From an uncultured Caryophanales bacterium (GTDB lineage: Bacteria; Bacillota_I; Bacilli_A; RF39; UBA660), in the NCBI GenBank assembly GCA_937897245.1, contig CALCBO010000047.1:1-43533 (forward strand): a stretch of 43,533 nt of DNA, in the 5' to 3' direction. Made by a program: the position numbers and the translations under genes. Positions within the stretch are counted from its first letter, which is position 1. Each line of letters begins with the position of its first letter. Positions 32,147-39,540 of this stretch are shown here, piece after piece. The notes below the pieces were generated by a model that worked only from the letters and a program-made list of their open reading frames with translations, was not told where the DNA came from and did no database searches.

Positions 32147-33988
32147 TTAAACAAATTCTGCACCTGCAGGAATCATTGAAGGAACCTTTTTAAATTTTGT
32201 TTTTTCGCAAACATGGACAACTTTATTATAAACAACTCCATCCAGTTTATATTTTATAGCCCTTCCAGTTGCCCCACGTTCACAAACAACATTTACTTGC
32301 CCATCACTAACAAAATTAAGTTCCACTCTTCCGCAAACATCATTTGGAATTAAATTAGAGCATTGCTGGTAAACCACATCTGTTTGCTTTGTTTTGGAGT
32401 CCTTCTCTATAGAATTCAGTGGCCAGCTTTTCCATCCAGTATGCAAAACATAATCAGGATTAATTTTACTAACAAAGCTAAGCTTATCACCACTATATTT
32501 ACCAAGCTTTAATCCATGGTGTGAGCTACAATAAACTTTAACCTTTTTATTGTAAGTAAATTTTGAATCTTTACTAGAGATATAATGATCAGCTGGTAAT
32601 AAAATATCATTTCCATCCCCAGGGAATGAAACAAGAATTATCAAGCTTTTCATGTTTATAGAATCAGTTGTTTTCGGGTCCTGTTGAAAAACAACATTAA
32701 CTTTAATATCCCCCCAATAAAATACAGAACCTTGGCGTAAAACTTCAACTGGTACATTGCTTGACTTGCAATCTTTTATGAATTTATCATAACGGTCCTT
32801 ATATTTAGATTCCCAATCACTATCTCTTGCAGGAACATAAACCTTCTTGATCAATTTTGATTTAACAAGTGAGTTCAGATTATTACTTAAATGATCAGCA
32901 TGCGGATGGGAAACTATAATACAGTTATTTTCTGTTCCCTTGATTTCTGATTTTATTTTATCAAGTCCCCCAGATTTATAACCATCATAAATGATTGAAT
33001 GATTTGCAGATTTAAAGATCATACAATTACCCTGTAAACCATCAACACCCTCATTAGCCCTTCCGGTATCCCTAAACAAGCTTATCATTTTCCCAACTGA
33101 TTTTGGTTCATCCTTTGGTTTTTTCTTAATAATTTCATTAACCTTGTTTTGTACATCCAGAGCATTATAGCCACAAAAATTAAGCAGGGATTTTCTGACC
33201 TCATTTGTACCAAATTCATTATCCAAAACCAGCTGAGCTGCTTCATCAATTGGTTTATTTCTTAAGCTATAAATGTGGTCAACCTCATCCTGAACAGAAT
33301 CCCTGTATGTTCCAAGAATTGTTTTTCTGTAAGGGTCTTTGCTTGCAAATCCGGAAATTGTAAAAACAGCTAAATTGAAAGATGTTTTTTCTGAATCATG
33401 AAAAACTCTATCAACTTCCTTTTGGATTCTGTCAGCATTTTTACCAAAAACAAATGGCATTATATTTGAGCGAGTTTGTCCGGATGCATAAAAGTTCAGA
33501 ATAACAAAGCTTGAAAATATAGCATCATCCAAATTATTAAAATCAGGCATTGGTTTATACTTAGGCCTTACATAACCAATAATTGTTCTTCCTGATCGTT
33601 TTCTATAATACACTCCATTATGGCCATTTAAAGTGTAATTTCCGGAAACATTCATTGATGCCCCAATTGCCAGTTCAGTGTGATTTGTTTTACCATTCCT
33701 GCCATATAAAACAATATCCCCTGGCATTATTCCAGAACTACCAGCATGATAAATTCCCTTGGCAAGACCTTTCTTTTTAACACTACCCGAAACCTGAGAG
33801 TAACCACCGATTGAGTCAATGCATCCAGCTTCCTTTAAAACAGCCATTACAAATTCTGTACACCATGCATCATCCATATCAGCTTTTATTTTCTGTGATA
33901 CCAAATAATCTATAACTCTTTTGTGAGCATCCTTTTGACCAATATATTTATTTAAAACTTTTAAAACATCATAAAACGTACCAGCCAT
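32147..33988 (-). CDS. amidase/peptidase (NlpC/P60 or CHAP-like), three CW_7 repeats, metallo-beta-lactamase fusion
   Basis: 613 aa. Residues 1-145 are a papain-like cell-wall hydrolase with C43 (DAWCTEF) and H103 (NHTELAIG). Residues about 153-197, 202-243 and 246-287 are three Cpl-7-like (CW_7) repeats, the third being clearest (DEAAQLVLDNEFG, LDVQNKVNEI). Residues about 300-575 are a metallo-beta-lactamase domain with HPHADH (361-366), D467 and an SSHHG motif (489-492), resembling ComEC and pneumococcal Pce. It may cut peptidoglycan and remove a polymer-linked group. It lies far from the holin, next to the GH114-like gene. No signal peptide. Confidence 0.85.
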   Translation of the reverse strand: MAGTFYDVLKVLNKYIGQKDAHKRVIDYLVSQKIKADMDDAWCTEFVMAVLKEAGCIDSIGGYSQVSGSVKKKGLAKGIYHAGSSGIMPGDIVLYGRNGKTNHTELAIGASMNVSGNYTLNGHNGVYYRKRSGRTIIGYVRPKYKPMPDFNNLDDAIFSSFVILNFYASGQTRSNIMPFVFGKNADRIQKEVDRVFHDSEKTSFNLAVFTISGFASKDPYRKTILGTYRDSVQDEVDHIYSLRNKPIDEAAQLVLDNEFGTNEVRKSLLNFCGYNALDVQNKVNEIIKKKPKDEPKSVGKMISLFRDTGRANEGVDGLQGNCMIFKSANHSIIYDGYKSGGLDKIKSEIKGTENNCIIVSHPHADHLSNNLNSLVKSKLIKKVYVPARDSDWESKYKDRYDKFIKDCKSSNVPVEVLRQGSVFYWGDIKVNVVFQQDPKTTDSINMKSLIILVSFPGDGNDILLPADHYISSKDSKFTYNKKVKVYCSSHHGLKLGKYSGDKLSFVSKINPDYVLHTGWKSWPLNSIEKDSKTKQTDVVYQQCSNLIPNDVCGRVELNFVSDGQVNVVCERGATGRAIKYKLDGVVYNKVVHVCEKTKFKKVPSMIPAGAEFV

Positions 33989-33991
33989 AAA

Positions 33992-34762
33992 TCAATCTCC
34001 TTTTAAGGTTTTATGTTTGGAAATATAAAGACCTTTGTAACCATGATCAGAATAAAACTTCTTTACCTCTTTTATTCCAGATGCAGATTTAACATACTCA
34101 ATACCTCTAACATAAATTCCATTCCTCAAGCACCAATTCAAATATTCAACCAAATAAGCAGTATCATATTTGTTTTGCTTTTTAAAGTTGGAATACAAAA
34201 CCCCTTCCTGAATTACTGTTTTTATATAATATCCCCAGCCTCTGTGAAACAGCTGCCTAACAAAAACATCTGCTCCATTTGGCATAACGATTAATCCAAC
34301 TTCAGTAGTAATTTTTTCAACAATATATTTCAAGGCAAAAAACACCTTCTCAGGGTCTGGAATTGGTTTAAGCATTTTTGTTTTGTTTTCCTTGAATCCT
34401 TCCAGACATTGCCACAAAATGTCCCCATTATCCATGTACAAACCAATTACACCCTTCTTCTTCTTTTCCTTAGCCAGCTCAATCATTTTGTTTTGCCATC
34501 TTACATCAGTAACATCAACCCAGAACTCATTCCATCCGGAATACTTAGCAATTCTCAATCCCTTGAATTCATTGTAGTATTTTCTTGAAGGTTCAATTGA
34601 ACCAACATTTAAATAATCATACAAATGCACTTGTCTTTTCTTTGCATCTGCAATAACATTTTGATCAATACCATCACTATCAAAAATAACAAGGTCATTC
34701 TTTTTAGCTTTTCTAAGTGTTCTGCCAACATAGCCACTTTCAAAACATACATACATAGCCAT
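33992..34762 (-). CDS. GH114-like (endo-alpha-1,4-polygalactosaminidase type) protein
   Basis: 256 aa. The TIM-barrel pattern of GH114/TM1410-type proteins is visible: YLNVGSIEPSR (50-60), then WNEFWVDVTDVRWQ (about 77-90) and GVIGLYMDNGD (104-114), the last carrying the putative catalytic Asp; later VLYSNF could hold the second site. Such enzymes cut galactosamine-rich polysaccharides. It lies three bases before the amidase/MBL gene and has GGAGG upstream, so the two are co-expressed. It is a plausible depolymerase for a host surface or biofilm polymer; substrate unknown. Confidence 0.75.
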   Translation of the reverse strand: MAMYVCFESGYVGRTLRKAKKNDLVIFDSDGIDQNVIADAKKRQVHLYDYLNVGSIEPSRKYYNEFKGLRIAKYSGWNEFWVDVTDVRWQNKMIELAKEKKKKGVIGLYMDNGDILWQCLEGFKENKTKMLKPIPDPEKVFFALKYIVEKITTEVGLIVMPNGADVFVRQLFHRGWGYYIKTVIQEGVLYSNFKKQNKYDTAYLVEYLNWCLRNGIYVRGIEYVKSASGIKEVKKFYSDHGYKGLYISKHKTLKGD

Positions 34763-34787
34763 AAAACATAACCTCCAAAATTATTAG

Positions 34788-34858
34788 CAGGGATAGTTGG
34801 AATTGAACCAACACTATAGGAGTCAAAGTCCCATGCCTTACCATTTGGCTATATCCCC
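34788..34858 (-). tRNA. tRNA-Gln (anticodon TTG)
   Basis: The minus strand folds into a full cloverleaf: acceptor GGGGATA/TATCCCT, D-arm with GCC/GGC, anticodon stem TGGGA/TCCTA with loop CTTTGAC (anticodon TTG, reading CAA), and T-arm GTTGG-TTCAATT-CCAAC. Discriminator G; no CCA is encoded. It sits between the MoxR terminator and the GH114-like gene. Confidence 0.93.
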
Positions 34859-34860
34859 AT

Positions 34861-34892
34861 ACAAAACAAAAGGGGCAGGTTTTCACCTGCCC
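34861..34892 (-). terminator. rho-independent terminator after the MoxR gene
   Basis: GGGCAGGT (34873-34880) and its complement (34885-34892) form an 8-bp GC-rich stem with a 4-base loop. It is followed on the minus strand by CTTTTGTTTTG. It lies 23 bases after the ATPase stop and directly before the tRNA. Confidence 0.88.
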
Positions 34893-34914
34893 AACTCGGG
34901 AAATCTGTTTTTGA

Positions 34915-36078
34915 TTATGCAGCTTTGACCTTTCTCAATGCCTGATGATATTTTGTATATCCATTCGGATTTAATGTATTGATTGTATCCTTGTCCATTC
35001 CCTTTACTACTGTGAATTTAATGATCTCTGCAAGGTCCATTCCTGCGGCTTCCAATTTTGTTACCATTGTAATGCATCTGTAGGAAAATGTTGCACGAAT
35101 TCCTTTTTCCTCAGCTTCATTCCGGAGGGAATGGATGAAATCAACAAGATCGGAATTGTTGTGGGAGATGGACATTTCAATCCTTCTCGAATAATCAAAA
35201 TCAATGATTGCAAATCTGTCAAGTGTTGCCTGGTCCAAAACCATTCTTCCAGTGTACATTTCATCAGCACCAGACCCAACAGTGTTTCCAGCAGCAACAA
35301 AATGAACATGATCAAGATTAACACGACCAGTAGGGAAATTATAATACCCATTTGCAATTGCAGCATTCAGATTGATAAGAACATCTGGTATGGATGCATC
35401 CATTTCATCAAGGAAGAAGATGCAGTCATTTTCATCGGTGCACGCCTTGTAAAATTCCGTTTCGTGATATTTTCCACCGGCGTCAATAAATCCATCCAGC
35501 TTGTATTCCTGCTGTACACAATTGGAGAAGTAAAAATTCCATCCGAGCTCCCATGCAATCTGTTCAACAGTGAAATTCTTTCCAGAACCTGCAGGACCAG
35601 CGAGGTAAACAGGAATATTGCATTCAAGCATCATTTTGATGGTGTCATATCTTTCATGTCGGATTTCACCTTCTTCAACAACTTCCTGTTTTGTTTCCGG
35701 AACTTCCGGAACAGAAACAACAACATCCTTTTCCTCTTCTTCCGGATTCTGGAAAATCCAAGTCCTTTCTTTTTCATCTTCATTGTTGTTTCCGGATTTC
35801 CCGATCATTCCTTCGGATGATGTTTTTTTGACGCCTTTAACATCATACTTCCTTTTAATTCCGATCAACTGGAAATCCTTTGTGAATTTAATCTTGCATC
35901 CAGAAATCACAGTATAGCAGGTATCTGTCTTTTCATCAATGAACCATTTCCGGAAGTAGGAATAAACCTTTTCATTTCCATCAAACTTAAGGTCTACATG
36001 GACGATTCCAGATTTCACACCAGCTTCAATGTTCAGAACGTTGATGTTAACTTCCTGATTTCTTGTTCTCCTTGCCAT
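34915..36078 (-). CDS. AAA+ ATPase, MoxR/CbbQ type
   Basis: 387 aa. The first 120 residues form a separate N-domain (with KVYSYFRKWFIDEKTD), then an acidic Pro/Val/Glu linker. The ATPase has Walker A GPAGSGKN (161-168; Asn replaces the usual Ser/Thr after Lys, as in some MoxR proteins), Walker B FFLDEMD (221-227), sensor 1 FVAAGN and RATFSYR near the end. MoxR ATPases remodel partners with VWA proteins, and a VWA-like gene is the neighbour upstream. The start at 36078 uses AGGAGG. Own promoter P3 and terminator. Confidence 0.9.
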   Translation of the reverse strand: MARRTRNQEVNINVLNIEAGVKSGIVHVDLKFDGNEKVYSYFRKWFIDEKTDTCYTVISGCKIKFTKDFQLIGIKRKYDVKGVKKTSSEGMIGKSGNNNEDEKERTWIFQNPEEEEKDVVVSVPEVPETKQEVVEEGEIRHERYDTIKMMLECNIPVYLAGPAGSGKNFTVEQIAWELGWNFYFSNCVQQEYKLDGFIDAGGKYHETEFYKACTDENDCIFFLDEMDASIPDVLINLNAAIANGYYNFPTGRVNLDHVHFVAAGNTVGSGADEMYTGRMVLDQATLDRFAIIDFDYSRRIEMSISHNNSDLVDFIHSLRNEAEEKGIRATFSYRCITMVTKLEAAGMDLAEIIKFTVVKGMDKDTINTLNPNGYTKYHQALRKVKAA

Positions 36079-36170
36079 TTCTGTTTCCTCCTTTTTCAAA
36101 AGATTTATTGATTGATTTGATGTTTTGTTGTTTTTTTGTTTTGTTTTTGTTTATTTGTTTTTGGAATTTC

Positions 36171-36199
36171 ATTGTACCATTTTTTTGGTAGTTTGTAAA
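36171..36199 (-). promoter_or_regulatory. sigma70-type promoter P3
   Basis: -35 TTTACA (36194-36199), 17-bp spacer, -10 TACAAT (36171-36176), then GAAATTCC and a long A/C-rich leader with AAAACAAAAAAACAAC-type runs to the start at 36078. It lies just after the VWA-gene terminator. Confidence 0.88.
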
Positions 36200-36231
36200 T
36201 AGTTTTACAAGATTTTTTTAAAGTTTTTCCA

Positions 36232-36270
36232 ATTTAAAAAGGCGGTGGATTTTTAATATCCACCTGCCTT
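36232..36270 (-). terminator. rho-independent terminator after the VWA-like gene
   Basis: GGTGGAT/ATCCACC plus AAGGC/GCCTT form a 12-bp stem with one bulged base and a 7-base loop (36239-36270). It is followed on the minus strand by a TTTTT tract. Located 31 bases after the stop at 36301 and 33 bases before the P3 -35, so it separates the two cassettes. Confidence 0.88.
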
Positions 36271-36300
36271 AAAACTTACATCATTGTTATTTTGATCAAA

Positions 36301-37119
36301 TCATTCAATATCATCAACAGAACTTATTTTATTCACATCTACATTCCAGATAGCGGGAATAACAATTGAATCCGAAAACACCTGTTTCATTTCATTCAAA
36401 CTCATCGGCATTCCATATCCACCAACAAAGGATTTTGTAGTATTGGGATTAACCTCAATGTATTTAAAAAGCAGCCTCCGAAGCATTGACGGATGAACCA
36501 GCGGAAATGCAAGTTTAGAAACATTCAACCTTTCATTTGCATTTTTGATTCTGATAAGAGCGGCAAGGTTTGTGTTATATTCTCCAGAACCAAGAGCAAT
36601 ATCGACATTTACGGAATATCCGGATTGCTCCAATTTTTTAATCACCTGCAAAACCTTAATGCTTTCATCAATAATCTGTTCGGAGGAAACGCTAGCGGAA
36701 TAATTAAACAGTTTCACAACATTCACTACCTTTTGTTTCACAGGAACCATTTTGCTGGATACCATGTTATTTGGAACTCCTGCAAGGTAAAGCGGAACAA
36801 TTGGCTGGTAACCTGCCATTGAATTGTATGTTCTCCTTTTCTGGATAGGTTTGTTTTTCTGATCAATAACCTTAAGTTTATTCACCAGTTTCTGGGACAT
36901 ATCGGACCATCCGGATTTTAAAAGATAAACAGCTTCTTCAAAGCTTTTTGTTTGTGAATCTTCAATTTTGTAAGTATCCCTTCTTGAAGAGGATTTCTCT
37001 GCTTTTTTGAAAGCATCATTGTAAGGGGTGTTTGTAAGGTAGTCATAAAATTCAGCAATCGTTTTGAATTCGGAAACAAATGTTTTCACCCCATCAACAT
37101 ATAATTCTCTGTTTTTCAT
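36301..37119 (-). CDS. VWA-like partner of the MoxR ATPase (DUF7192-like)
   Basis: 272 aa. The middle part (YNSMAGYQPIVPLYLAGVPNNM, then VPVKQKVVNVVKLFNYSA) and the C-terminal part with VNVDIALGSGEYNTN resemble phage VWA-like proteins of the DUF7192 kind, which lack a clear metal-binding DxSxS site. An N-terminal helical domain covers about 1-90. It probably works with the MoxR ATPase encoded next, as in MoxR-VWA pairs generally. The start at 37119 uses AAAGGAG with the A/C-rich leader of promoter P4. Confidence 0.7.
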   Translation of the reverse strand: MKNRELYVDGVKTFVSEFKTIAEFYDYLTNTPYNDAFKKAEKSSSRRDTYKIEDSQTKSFEEAVYLLKSGWSDMSQKLVNKLKVIDQKNKPIQKRRTYNSMAGYQPIVPLYLAGVPNNMVSSKMVPVKQKVVNVVKLFNYSASVSSEQIIDESIKVLQVIKKLEQSGYSVNVDIALGSGEYNTNLAALIRIKNANERLNVSKLAFPLVHPSMLRRLLFKYIEVNPNTTKSFVGGYGMPMSLNEMKQVFSDSIVIPAIWNVDVNKISSVDDIE

Positions 37120-37204
37120 TTCTGTTTCTCCTTTCAAGGAAATTGTTGTTTTGTTGTTCTGTTCTGTTGTTTTGTTTTGTTGTTGTATTTATATTTGGAA
37201 TTTA

Positions 37205-37233
37205 ATTATATCACATATGAAAACAAAAGTAAA
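37205..37233 (-). promoter_or_regulatory. sigma70-type promoter P4
   Basis: -35 TTTACT (37228-37233), 17-bp spacer ending in TGTGA, perfect -10 TATAAT (37205-37210), then TAAATTCC and a leader rich in ACAACAAAACAAC repeats. It drives the VWA-like gene. Confidence 0.88.
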
Positions 37234-37266
37234 TAGCTCATTCTGTAAGTAATTTGATCATTTAGG

Positions 37267-37962
37267 TCATTTTTCAGGTAGTAATTTGTCTTTTTCCCCG
37301 ATAAATCCAAACATACATATAGCAGCTGAATCAGCTGCATCATTATCAAACATATACTTACGGCCATTCTTAGTAAAGGTATTTTTAGTCTTTCTTGAAT
37401 CACTAACATCAATCAGGATTTCTTTTCTAAATCCTTTTCTGCACAACCACCTTACAGTAGGCCATTTTTCATCCGGAACACCATAAGAATTTAATTCACC
37501 TTTACTAGTGCCTATTATTTGTGATTTCCAACATCTAGTATCTACTGAATACACTGGAATATTAAACCCTTGCATAACATCTACTATTAAAGCATTTAAT
37601 GCACCAATTGATTTTATGTAGTCTATGTTTAAGAATCCTTTTGACCTTAATCTAATCCTTTCTATTATACATATTGTATTATTATATAATATATTATATT
37701 TATTATTTATGTTGTTTATTAACCTAGATAGTATTCCCTTAAGGGTATTCCTCTTTTCTGTATTGGAATTATACTTAGATAAATCAACAGATTTTATTAA
37801 AACAAGATTTCCATTTATACCTACACTGATACCAGTTCTTTTGTATGACTGATCAATACCTATAACTATTTTTCTCGCTTTTATCCCTTTGCATGGTTTT
37901 TCATCACAGTCAAGGCAATCCATGTATATAGCTTTTCCATAAATGGGACAATTCTTACTCAA
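37267..37962 (-). CDS. RuvC-like Holliday junction resolvase (RNase H fold)
   Basis: 231 aa. The acidic residues of the RuvC family are in order: D37 (IVIGIDQSYKRTG), E101 (CIIERIRLR) and D208/D211 (FDNDAADSAAI). An N-terminal Cys set (C5, C16, C19, C24: CLDCDEKPC) may bind zinc and is an addition to the usual fold. It would resolve branched DNA before packaging. It starts with TTG at 37962 (GGAAGG 9 bases upstream), overlapping the previous stop as TTGA. It is the last gene of its operon before promoter P4. Confidence 0.88.
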   Translation of the reverse strand: MSKNCPIYGKAIYMDCLDCDEKPCKGIKARKIVIGIDQSYKRTGISVGINGNLVLIKSVDLSKYNSNTEKRNTLKGILSRLINNINNKYNILYNNTICIIERIRLRSKGFLNIDYIKSIGALNALIVDVMQGFNIPVYSVDTRCWKSQIIGTSKGELNSYGVPDEKWPTVRWLCRKGFRKEILIDVSDSRKTKNTFTKNGRKYMFDNDAADSAAICMFGFIGEKDKLLPEK

Positions 37963-38573
37963 AACTCATATCCTTCCGATATACAAAACTCATAATAACT
38001 ATACGGAACATATTTCTTAACACTTGGTCTATAAATAATCTGGTGATCATGCACTAGGCATTTTATATATCTGTTTTTCATTTCCCTTAAAAATGCAACA
38101 TTAACTTTTGTTTTGATAAAATTATTAAACCTTGACCAGTTCTTATTTGCAATCCTAGCAAGTTCTTCCTGTGATAATGGTTCGACACAATTGTCTTCAA
38201 ACAGATTATATAAATCCGGAGAGCAGTAATAGTAATAATGCAAATTAGGAATTTCACCAACATACTTTGTTTTATATACAGAAATCTTTTTGGTTCCTGA
38301 CCAATGGGTTATCTCGTAATTATCCAGCTTACACATATAACAAATAGGTTTGTCTAAAGCATCTGTTGACATACCACCATTCTTTAAGCTTTGTCCCCAG
38401 TCATTTCTTAATATACACCAGATTCTACTCCTCAGCTTATATCTGTTTGCATGTTCCATTAGATCAGCATGTTCCTTTGGATGTTTACAATTTCTGTCAC
38501 CACAAATTATACACCACTCTCCTTGATGCTTTTTATAATTTGGCCTTATATGGGCCTTCAATTTCTGTTCCAT
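37959..38573 (-). CDS. hypothetical protein with Cys/His cluster
   Basis: 204 aa. Near the N-terminus CIICGDRNCKHPKEH (about 21-35) gives a CxxC...CxH cluster, with another pair (CYMC) near 78-81, so it likely binds zinc. It contains aromatic-rich segments (LHYYYYCSPDLYNLF) and a helical C-terminal half with FLREMKNRYIKCLVHDH. Some HNH-like flavour (CxxC, His) is present, but no complete nuclease motif is certain. The start at 38573 uses GGGGG. Dyad R5 lies directly upstream. Confidence 0.6.
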   Translation of the reverse strand: MEQKLKAHIRPNYKKHQGEWCIICGDRNCKHPKEHADLMEHANRYKLRSRIWCILRNDWGQSLKNGGMSTDALDKPICYMCKLDNYEITHWSGTKKISVYKTKYVGEIPNLHYYYYCSPDLYNLFEDNCVEPLSQEELARIANKNWSRFNNFIKTKVNVAFLREMKNRYIKCLVHDHQIIYRPSVKKYVPYSYYEFCISEGYEF

Positions 38574-38597
38574 AATTCCCCCGATAAACACAAATAT

Positions 38598-38714
38598 CAT
38601 ACAAGGCCTCTGTAAGCCTCTGTATTGGATTCTGACATTTAATTGACGGAATATACATAAACATCAATCAAACGCAATACAGAGCCTCACAGAGGCCTTT
38701 AAATGGATTTTAAA
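38598..38714. repeat. dyad element R5
   Basis: The cleanest copy. The left arm 38603-38628 has two CTCTGT boxes 11 bp apart. The right arm 38673-38700 has two inverted boxes, ACAGAGCCTCACAGAGGCC, flanked by TTTAAATGGATT. The spacer has CGGAATATACA. It starts with ATCATAC and abuts the stop codon of the Cas4-like gene at 38715. Confidence 0.9.
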
Positions 38715-39539
38715 TTATATCCGGACACCACCGCCATTGATATTCCAACAGGCATTTTTCAATGCACAGGATTTGCAGCGTTTACAATCACTTGATTTGG
38801 CATCAGGTGGCCTTTTGATCATTTTACCTTCAAACATTGCTTTCTTATATCGGAACTTTATTTCTTCTGCTCTGTCAATAAATGGAGCAACTATATCTGG
38901 GTCAAAATCATAAACCTCAATTTTAAAGTCTTGTGTGTTTTTGTCTTCTGATAAAACAAATCCTTTTTCAATTCCGGTTAAATACATATACCATTGGCAT
39001 TGTTTCCAAGCTGAGGGGTGTTTTGTCATTTTCTGGAATTGATAGGTGTTTACTGATTTGACTTCACCAATCATTTTACCAGAGTAAAATTCCGGAATAC
39101 AACATATAATATCGGGAGTAAAACTTATTCTGTACTTTTTATTAAATTGAGTAACATCCAAGTCATTAGCAGATGAATAACCAGCCCTTATAAATAACCT
39201 CTGCCATTTTTCATGAATAGCATTACCCTGTTCAAAGATTCTCTTTAACCCAACATTAACCTGTTCACCTTGTAATTGCCTATACATTAAACTCAGGACC
39301 TGTTGTCTTATACAGAAATCCTTATCCCCAACAATCAGGCTTGAAGCATGTAAACCAATCCTTTCTTGTGTTTCCTGCCCTCTGGTCATAACGGACCTTA
39401 TAAATTTAGCTTCTTCTTCAACATTCTTATCCAGATAGAAAGTGTTGTTCAAAATCTTCTCAAGCTTTTGTGCATCACTTGATTGAATCTTAGTACCATT
39501 TGACCTTGCATTCTTTTTTATATCATTAACTATTCCCAT
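38715..39539 (-). CDS. Cas4/RecB-like PD-(D/E)xK nuclease with Fe-S cysteines
   Basis: 274 aa. Nuclease residues H109 (GNAIHE), D143 (FTPDII), E159 and K161 (GEVKS). Four cysteines placed as in Cas4 and AddB: C76 (DFCIRQQ) and C252, C255, C258/C264 at the end (CKRCKSCALKNAC), likely holding a 4Fe-4S cluster. It probably processes double-stranded DNA ends for recombination with the phage RecA. There is no CRISPR gene nearby. It lies one base after the glycosylase gene, with dyad R5 behind it. Confidence 0.88.
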   Translation of the reverse strand: MGIVNDIKKNARSNGTKIQSSDAQKLEKILNNTFYLDKNVEEEAKFIRSVMTRGQETQERIGLHASSLIVGDKDFCIRQQVLSLMYRQLQGEQVNVGLKRIFEQGNAIHEKWQRLFIRAGYSSANDLDVTQFNKKYRISFTPDIICCIPEFYSGKMIGEVKSVNTYQFQKMTKHPSAWKQCQWYMYLTGIEKGFVLSEDKNTQDFKIEVYDFDPDIVAPFIDRAEEIKFRYKKAMFEGKMIKRPPDAKSSDCKRCKSCALKNACWNINGGGVRI

Positions 39540-39540
39540 A

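Noticed and set aside
37959..38573. HNH homing endonuclease
   Set aside because: Cys pairs and scattered His residues are present, but no HNH or GIY-YIG catalytic order can be traced.
17264..38714. The five dyads as a CRISPR array or tandem iteron array
   Set aside because: They are spread over 21 kb with genes between them, contain inverted arms instead of identical direct repeats, and no Cas1/Cas2 is present; the Cas4-like gene alone does not make a CRISPR locus.
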